A model generated the notes under the pieces. The model searched no databases and had not been told where the DNA came from. It saw only the letters and a program-made list of their open reading frames with translations. Below are positions 58,471 to 64,000 of a stretch of DNA of 64,000 bases, one piece after another. The position numbers and the translations under genes are program-made. Each line of letters opens with the position of its first letter. The first letter of the stretch is position 1. This DNA is from Castanea sativa (lineage: Eukaryota; Streptophyta; Magnoliopsida; Fagales; Fagaceae): positions 24,810,390-24,874,389 of the forward strand of contig NC_134016.1 of NCBI RefSeq assembly GCF_040712315.1, given 5' to 3'.

Positions 58471-59088
58471 GATCAATGAAGCTATCCGACAGGATGTATG
58501 TTGTGGATGACAGTAGAATTATGAAACTGATCCAACTGTTGTCCATCTGGAGTTGGCCAGTCTTCTTTATAACAGAAGTTATCACAAATATCTGGGATAA
58601 CCATTCAAGTTATTTAATGCTTAATAGCTTCTTTGGAGAAACAAACCATAAGCAAGCTTTGGATTACCTTAAAACTAGATCATTAACTTCGACTTGTGTT
58701 GATATGAGTTGTCTTGAATTAAAAGTTGATGTTATTCTTATTAATGTAGCATTTACTTACTTTTTCTAGGATACAAATTTTGACAAATTAAACTTTAGAT
58801 TACACATCTTCACATATCATCAATTCTAATGAAATACTAAGATAATCGGATACAAGCAACCATCTTCTTTAAAATGTGTGAATTTTAAGGGTTTTCTTTT
58901 ATTTGTAATTTAAAATGTTCAAATTTATAGGAAGAGTTTAACTAATCACTCTTATCAAACTACTACTCAGTAACTTTGAATGTTATTATGAGAAATTGCG
59001 ACCTTGGGATTCCGAGTGAATGGGCTAGGCCATGAATTAATGTTTTCAAAATGACAGTTCAACTGATAATATTTTTATTTGTTGTGGT
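58471..59088. other. AT-rich DNA, nothing firm
   Basis: An open frame at 58476-58769 has no recognisable motif and no visible gene context, so it is not called. Confidence 0.4.
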
Positions 59089-59089
59089 T

Positions 59090-59350
59090 TTAAGGTTAGC
59101 GGAATCGTATTCATACAAACAAGAAAATAAAATATACACACAAGAAAAAAATATGTTTAACATGGTTCAACCAACTCTAGCCTATGTCGACGGGCCATGC
59201 TAGTCAAATTTCAATATCAATAATATAGATTACAATTATCGTCAATCAAACCTCACACCCCCCCCCCCCCCACCCCACCCCACCCCACCCCACACACACA
59301 CACACACACACAGCCATAATCCCAAAGCCTAAATACACAACTCTCGCTAA
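59090..59350. repeat. Dispersed-repeat-like segment with C-rich and CA microsatellites
   Basis: TTTAACATGGTTCAACCAAC near 59155 parallels the segment near 42280. A poly-C run (about 59258-59271), (CCCCA)n and (CA)n tract (to about 59312) follow. Confidence 0.6.
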
Positions 59351-60340
59351 ACAACAGACAAACACAAATTATTTTTCAAAAAAACTTACTCCATGTTCAT
59401 CTAAGAGTCTTTCTCATCTTCCCATGTGGGATGTATTGGTATTTAAGGTGGATGCAAATCCTGTTAGGGTACTGATCACATTCAAACTTGTTTATGAAGA
59501 GAGAATAAACAATTGTGTCTTAAATAAATGTCCTGGTATTTATAGACAAACTTGCACCCCTTAGGAATAGGAAAATCTATTTATGAACAAATAGATCAAC
59601 ACCAAGAGTTACAACCTTACCCAAATACTAGTTTTTCCCTACTGAAACAATTTTGCTTTTTGTGAAGTAACACTAGCTACCAAGTAGGGTTATTTTCTAT
59701 GTCATGATACAACATATTATGATGTGATCACCCATTGTTTATGTGTGGGTCAACCAATAATGGTGGATCCATCTATGATCCTCATATGCCAATTATCTAT
59801 ATATAGATGAACTTTGTAAGTGGACAACTAGACAGAATAGCGATCTATGATTGAGCCCAATAAAATGATGACCTCAAAGGTAAGGACGACCTCTGCATAG
59901 AAATGTACATATTATTTGTACAACTTTTTATGTTCTACTTTATATTCCATTAATCCTAGCTTGTCAAGTTATTTTCTAACCAAAGGTTAAAATGAAAAGA
60001 TAAAAAAAAATCAAACAAATGACAAGTTGTAATTGGTATAATATAAATGAAAAACAAAAAGTGATATGGAGGGTTTGTATCCGGCCAAAAGTATGAGATA
60101 ATGAATACAATATATAAAAGTAGTTCTTGGCACACACCTAGGCATGAGGCTCTCTTCAAACAGAGCGAGGAAGCAAGAATTTTTGATGAGGAGATTATTG
60201 GCATTTATCCTTACTTGCGAGATTGTGTCATTTCAAGTAGAGCTATAGAACGAAAAAGGGAAATCAGTTGCACCATAAAGCTTATTTTCCCAAACAGAAA
60301 CTAGATTCATAGGTTCTAATTACCTCACTTCCATGGGCCT
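59351..60340. other. AT-rich DNA, nothing firm
   Basis: The frame at 60101-60304 (67 codons) has ordinary-looking composition (FDEEIIGIYPYLRDCVISSR) but no family I recognise. It may be a decayed exon. Confidence 0.35.
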
Positions 60341-60341
60341 C

Positions 60342-60345
<4 letters not shown>

Positions 60346-60380
<35 letters not shown>
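60346..60380. repeat. (GA)n microsatellite
   Basis: An uninterrupted GA dinucleotide run. Confidence 0.95.
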
Positions 60381-60382
<2 letters not shown>

Positions 60383-62617
60383 CCTGAAATGCAATCTTAT
60401 ATGAAGACAAAATCATTCATAGAATAATATGGTAGAGAAAGAGAAGGTAGTGAGGGGAATGAAGCCTGGTCCGAGAAACTCTCTCAAACTCATGATCAGT
60501 CAGTTTATTATATAGTGGCCTCGAGCCAGACTACGTTCCCCACATGCACCTTCACTTTTCATCCTCCTCCATATATAGAATCCTTTGCTTCAACTGCAAC
60601 AGAAATAATACAAATCGCATTTTCTTGGAGGACTGCCTTAATTAAAGTGCTTAATTTCTTCATGATGCAGTAGTTTGGAAACAGCACGAGTGGGATGTCC
60701 ACTCTAGCATATATGGGAATGGGAAGATGTCTTCATTGGCTTGTTGACTTTAGATCAACTCACCATGTGAGAGACCGAGAGTAGGTGGCTCTCTCTTTGT
60801 CGTTAAGACTTGCCAACATTGAGTTATATTTGCTTGCAAACGAGGCTATTCCATTGGAATACTGTTATTTTTTATTATTATAACTGCTACTATTATATTT
60901 TATAATTATTAATGAGATATGAACTTATCACCATTTTAACCTATTTATGTTAGCTCCCCATAATTTTATGTACATAATAAGATTTAAACTTATACGTTCT
61001 TTCTATATATGACTATTTTTCTTTACCAACTTAATCTATTAACGAATTTGTCAAGAATTTACTTAATGTTTTTAACAGAGACAATAATAATTCAATTATT
61101 TTCCCTCATAGTATAATTATCATTTTTTTTAAAGCATTAATAGTTTTAATTTTTTTTTAGTTAGGGTTCGATCCTATATTCCTATAAATCACTTTAAGAA
61201 TTAAATTAACTGGATGCCACAAGTTGGTTGTTGTTAAACTTGGTAGGGTTCTATCAAAATACAAAACTGAATTAGAACTCCAATATTATACTTTGAATTA
61301 CAACTTCATTATTGTACTGTAAATAATCTACTTCCTATGCTTGCTAGCTAAATAGAGTTCCCTTACACGCGTGCACTGAAACCAGAGTCTGTAATAACAA
61401 CAAGAACTAAGTTTTACGCTAAGAAAAAAGTGTTGGGGTTGGCCTTGGATTTTCAACAGACTAGTTTGGGTTAGTCATGTCATTCTGTTTCATTATTCTA
61501 TTTTAATTGATGTCATGTTTATCAGATATTTCTTAATTGACATATCTTTTCCATTATTCTATTTTCATTTGTATCAATATGCCATCGTTTAATCATGATC
61601 GAGGTTTTTAAATTTTTTACCCTATACAATGACAGTTTGTTTGGCTAGTTTTTCAATGTTTTGGCAATATCTTGCTCGTTTTAAGTCTGATATATAGGTC
61701 CATGATCAATCTTTTTAAAGGGGATTTATTGTCTTTCATAAGAACTTGAATTTTTCTCTCTCAAACGATTGAATTTTTGTTCAACTATGGTCAAACCTTG
61801 CCAAACTTGGTCAATTTGTTTCAGGAGATGTATTTGAGTGTGAAAAAAATGGAATTCAGTGTTTAGATGAATTTTTGGTCATGTATGACTATTTGTTAAA
61901 GTTTTGTCAAAGAGGGTAATTTGGCTCCCAATTCATGAAATTGGTAAATTCAACCCTTACACTTTAATTTCCTTGATCTTGGAGTTAATAATGTGTTTTT
62001 TTAATAGATTTTTCGGGCTTAATTTGTGAATTTGTGTACAAAAATCAAGGGTGGAAAAAAATCAAGATTGAAATGAATTTTTTAACAGCTATGAGTATAT
62101 CCTAAATTTATCAATGAAATGATTTGGTGTGTGGAGCAATCCGTCCCCAAACCTTCATGGCGTCATAGTTGAAGCACGTGCATTTGCTTCTCCTTTTTAT
62201 TGATTGAGATAGGCTTGTAAACGAAATGAACCAAACCAAAGCCAAGTATTAAAAGTTATAGATTATTTGCTTAATTTTATTTTGAACATCATGAGCTAAG
62301 TCATTAACCAACTCATTTTCTATTTTTCTTCAAATGATAACTCTATTACGAAAACTAACACATTATCCTTTTTTTTTTAATCTAAAACATTAATTAATTT
62401 GAATCCAATTTCTAAGAAAAAGAAAAAAAGCTTCTCCTTTGGGTAAACAGAAATTCGTAGCTCAAGTCCTAGTAAAGTTAAAAGACTCTTACATCCTAGT
62501 TTAGTTTTAAGGCATTAGGCTAAGAAAAAAGAGAAAGAAACCCTTAGGCCCAAACTCTCTCAAAAATCCCAACCTGTTACCGTGCAGTGTGTGATTGAAC
62601 TTTTTGAAGATGGCAGC
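60381..62617. other. AT-rich DNA, nothing recognised
   Basis: No coding motif, terminal repeat or RNA gene recognised across 2.2 kb. Confidence 0.5.
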
Positions 62618-62620
62618 TAA

Positions 62621-63529
62621 GAGCAGTTACACCAGCTCAGTTAAAAATTTGTAAAATAAAAGAAAGTAAAATTTTTACACATTTTATGCAAAAAAAACAC
62701 CCACATCAGTGGGTGTATAAATAGCCAAAAATGTGGAAATCCATACACGAGCTACAGTACCGTGTAAATATACACGGGTATTGTAGCTCGTGCATGGATT
62801 ATTTTATTCCAGAAGTAGTTCACTCCATTTTTCCTCTCTCTTCTCCGTTCTCAACGAACTCAACAAATTCAGTATCATCCACAGAGAAATTAACACAGAT
62901 ACTCAGTAATAAACTCAGACATACACTTGCTCCAAAAAAAAAAAAAAACACACACACACACACAGATACACAAACACACCCACGATGCTTTGGTCGGCGG
63001 AGCTGCGAATCGGAGCTGGGATCGGTGGTGTTGGGGATCGGAGATCGGAACTGGGATCGGTGGTGTGTGGATCGGAGATCTCGGCTTGGCTCAGTGGTGC
63101 GTGGATCGGAGATCGCGGCTGGGCTCGACGTTGCGTGGATCGGAGATCGCGGCTGGGCTCGGTGTGGATTGGAGATCGCAGCTAGGCTCGGCGGTGTGTG
63201 GATCGGAGATCGGTGCGTGGATCGGAGATCGCGGCTGGGATCGGAGATCGGTGCTGTAGATCGGAGATCGGAGCTGGAAAATGGGTAGAGAGAGCGAAAG
63301 AGAAATGAAGAGAGAGAGAGAGAGAGAAATTACCAAAAAATGAAGAGAAGGTGCACTGCAGTTGGAGAGGAATAATAAAAAAAAGTGAGGAAATTATTAT
63401 TTAATTAATAGAGGTGGTAGGATAGATGAATTGATGTGAGTGATTTGTAAAAATGAATGTGTAAAATTTTAAAAGGAGATTTTTTATGTAAAATAGAAGA
63501 AATTTTTATACAAACTGATGTGGTTGCTC
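62621..63529 (+). mobile_element. PIF/Harbinger-type large MITE, family copy 3
   Basis: The left end GAGCAGTTACACCAG and the reverse-complemented right end GAGCAACCACATCAG are flanked by TAA (62618-62620, 63530-63532). The body is 909 bp. It carries the family hairpin (about 62747-62791, ACGAGCTACAGTACCGTGTA arm) near the left end. A GC-rich core (about 62980-63275) follows, made of ~35-bp units GATCGGAGATCGCGGCTGGG / CTCGGTGGTGTGTG. A GA microsatellite lies at 63309-63326. The long frame 62731-63288 reads across repeats (WIGDRGW..., RRSRLGS) and is compositional. Confidence 0.83.
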
Positions 63530-63674
63530 TAAGGAAATGGTTAATTAAATTGAACCTTCTTTTTCTTTTATGTCTTTTAGGGTTATTTAATGTTTCAGTT
63601 GAGAGTAAATTACTGTTGTATCCCTATCCCTAATTTTAGGGATAACCAATCATTTTTCAACCCCTGCCTTTATG

Positions 63675-63743
63675 ACTCCTAAATGGGGAGAGAGAGTTGT
63701 GTGTGAAAGTTCAAACACACAACTCTCTCTCCCTTGTAGGAGT
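63675..63743. repeat. Long near-perfect hairpin
   Basis: ACTCCTAAATGGGGAGAGAG and the following TTGTGTGT pair, after an ~11-base loop, with ACACACAACTCTCTCTCCC and TAGGAGT. The central 19 bp of the stem are perfect, with a small mismatch zone outside. It could be a small fold-back MITE or a hairpin-RNA source. Confidence 0.7.
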
Positions 63744-64000
63744 ATTTCTCTCTCGGAAGATGCGAGCTCTGTCTCTCTCCAGTAGATTCAGGTATAGGAG
63801 ATATCCCTTGGATTACTCTTCCCACTGAGGAGAATCCACACAAATATTAGAATGGAACAAAGAATCGTTGAGAGCCTACAAAATCTACAACTTACAAAAG
63901 AGGAGGAAGAAGATATCCCTATATCAGCCACAAGTAAACCAGAGCTGCTTGAGGAATGTTCGCTGAGCTTATTTGGGCGTTTACTATCAAAACGATAGCC
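63744..64000. other. Window edge, nothing recognised
   Basis: Non-coding as far as can be seen. Confidence 0.4.

Noticed and set aside
58476..58769. 97-codon frame as a gene
   Set aside because: No recognisable domain, no splice or promoter context, and AT-rich surroundings. Could be revisited with RNA evidence.
62731..63288. 185-codon open frame as a protein-coding gene
   Set aside because: It reads through GATCGGAG tandem units inside a Harbinger-type MITE. Several frames are open at once, as expected for repeats with no stop in the unit.

Overview
This window is nuclear DNA from a flowering plant, most likely a woody eudicot (inference). It is AT-rich and low in genes. It contains plant Copia and Tat-type Gypsy LTR retrotransposons, MITEs, a Helitron, tRNA-derived SINEs, a nuclear copy of plastid ndhF, and intron-bearing fragments of plant genes. 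I found no rRNA or tRNA gene, no CRISPR array, and only one small host gene that looks intact.

Layout. 1-9.7 kb is a MITE field: a hAT MITE (977-1507), copy 1 of a ~0.9 kb Harbinger-type element (2187-3086), an HSP90 gene fragment (3779-3973), a Tourist-like MITE (5016-6674) split by a Helitron (5510-6537), and a fold-back element (9296-9422). 9708-14944 is a decayed Copia element with 5-bp target duplications. 16004-26612 is a decayed Tat-lineage Gypsy element coding on the minus strand. It has an antisense, apparently spliced ORF and a minisatellite in its 3' region, and it is itself inserted in another Harbinger-type element (about 15294-26754).

The main object is 27340-54949. This 27.6-kb segment is bounded by long inverted repeats and by a perfect 9-bp direct repeat (TGAACTACA at 27331-27339 and 54950-54958), the signature of a Mutator-like element (MULE). 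Inside, all on the minus strand, are a broken MUDRA-type transposase, a broken plant-mobile-domain (PMD) gene, and fragments of at least six nuclear genes: a kelch acyl-CoA-binding protein, a TPX2/WVD2-like protein, PDAT1, proteasome subunit RPN9, AP-4 beta-adaptin and a GH35 beta-galactosidase. About 1 kb of plastid ndhF is also present. Most nuclear fragments keep their introns, so they were acquired as genomic DNA. Arrays of short palindromes built on CTCGAG lie in both terminal repeats and in a third block next to ndhF.

55-64 kb holds two more copies of the Harbinger-type family (55095-55961 and 62621-63529), a two-exon gene for a small secreted cysteine-rich (defensin-like) peptide (56337-56975), microsatellites and otherwise featureless AT-rich DNA.

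How the parts relate: nearly everything is transposon biology. The unusual case is the giant MULE, which appears to have moved, or to have been built in place, as a multi-gene cargo carrier. All exon boundaries given as approximate were read by eye.
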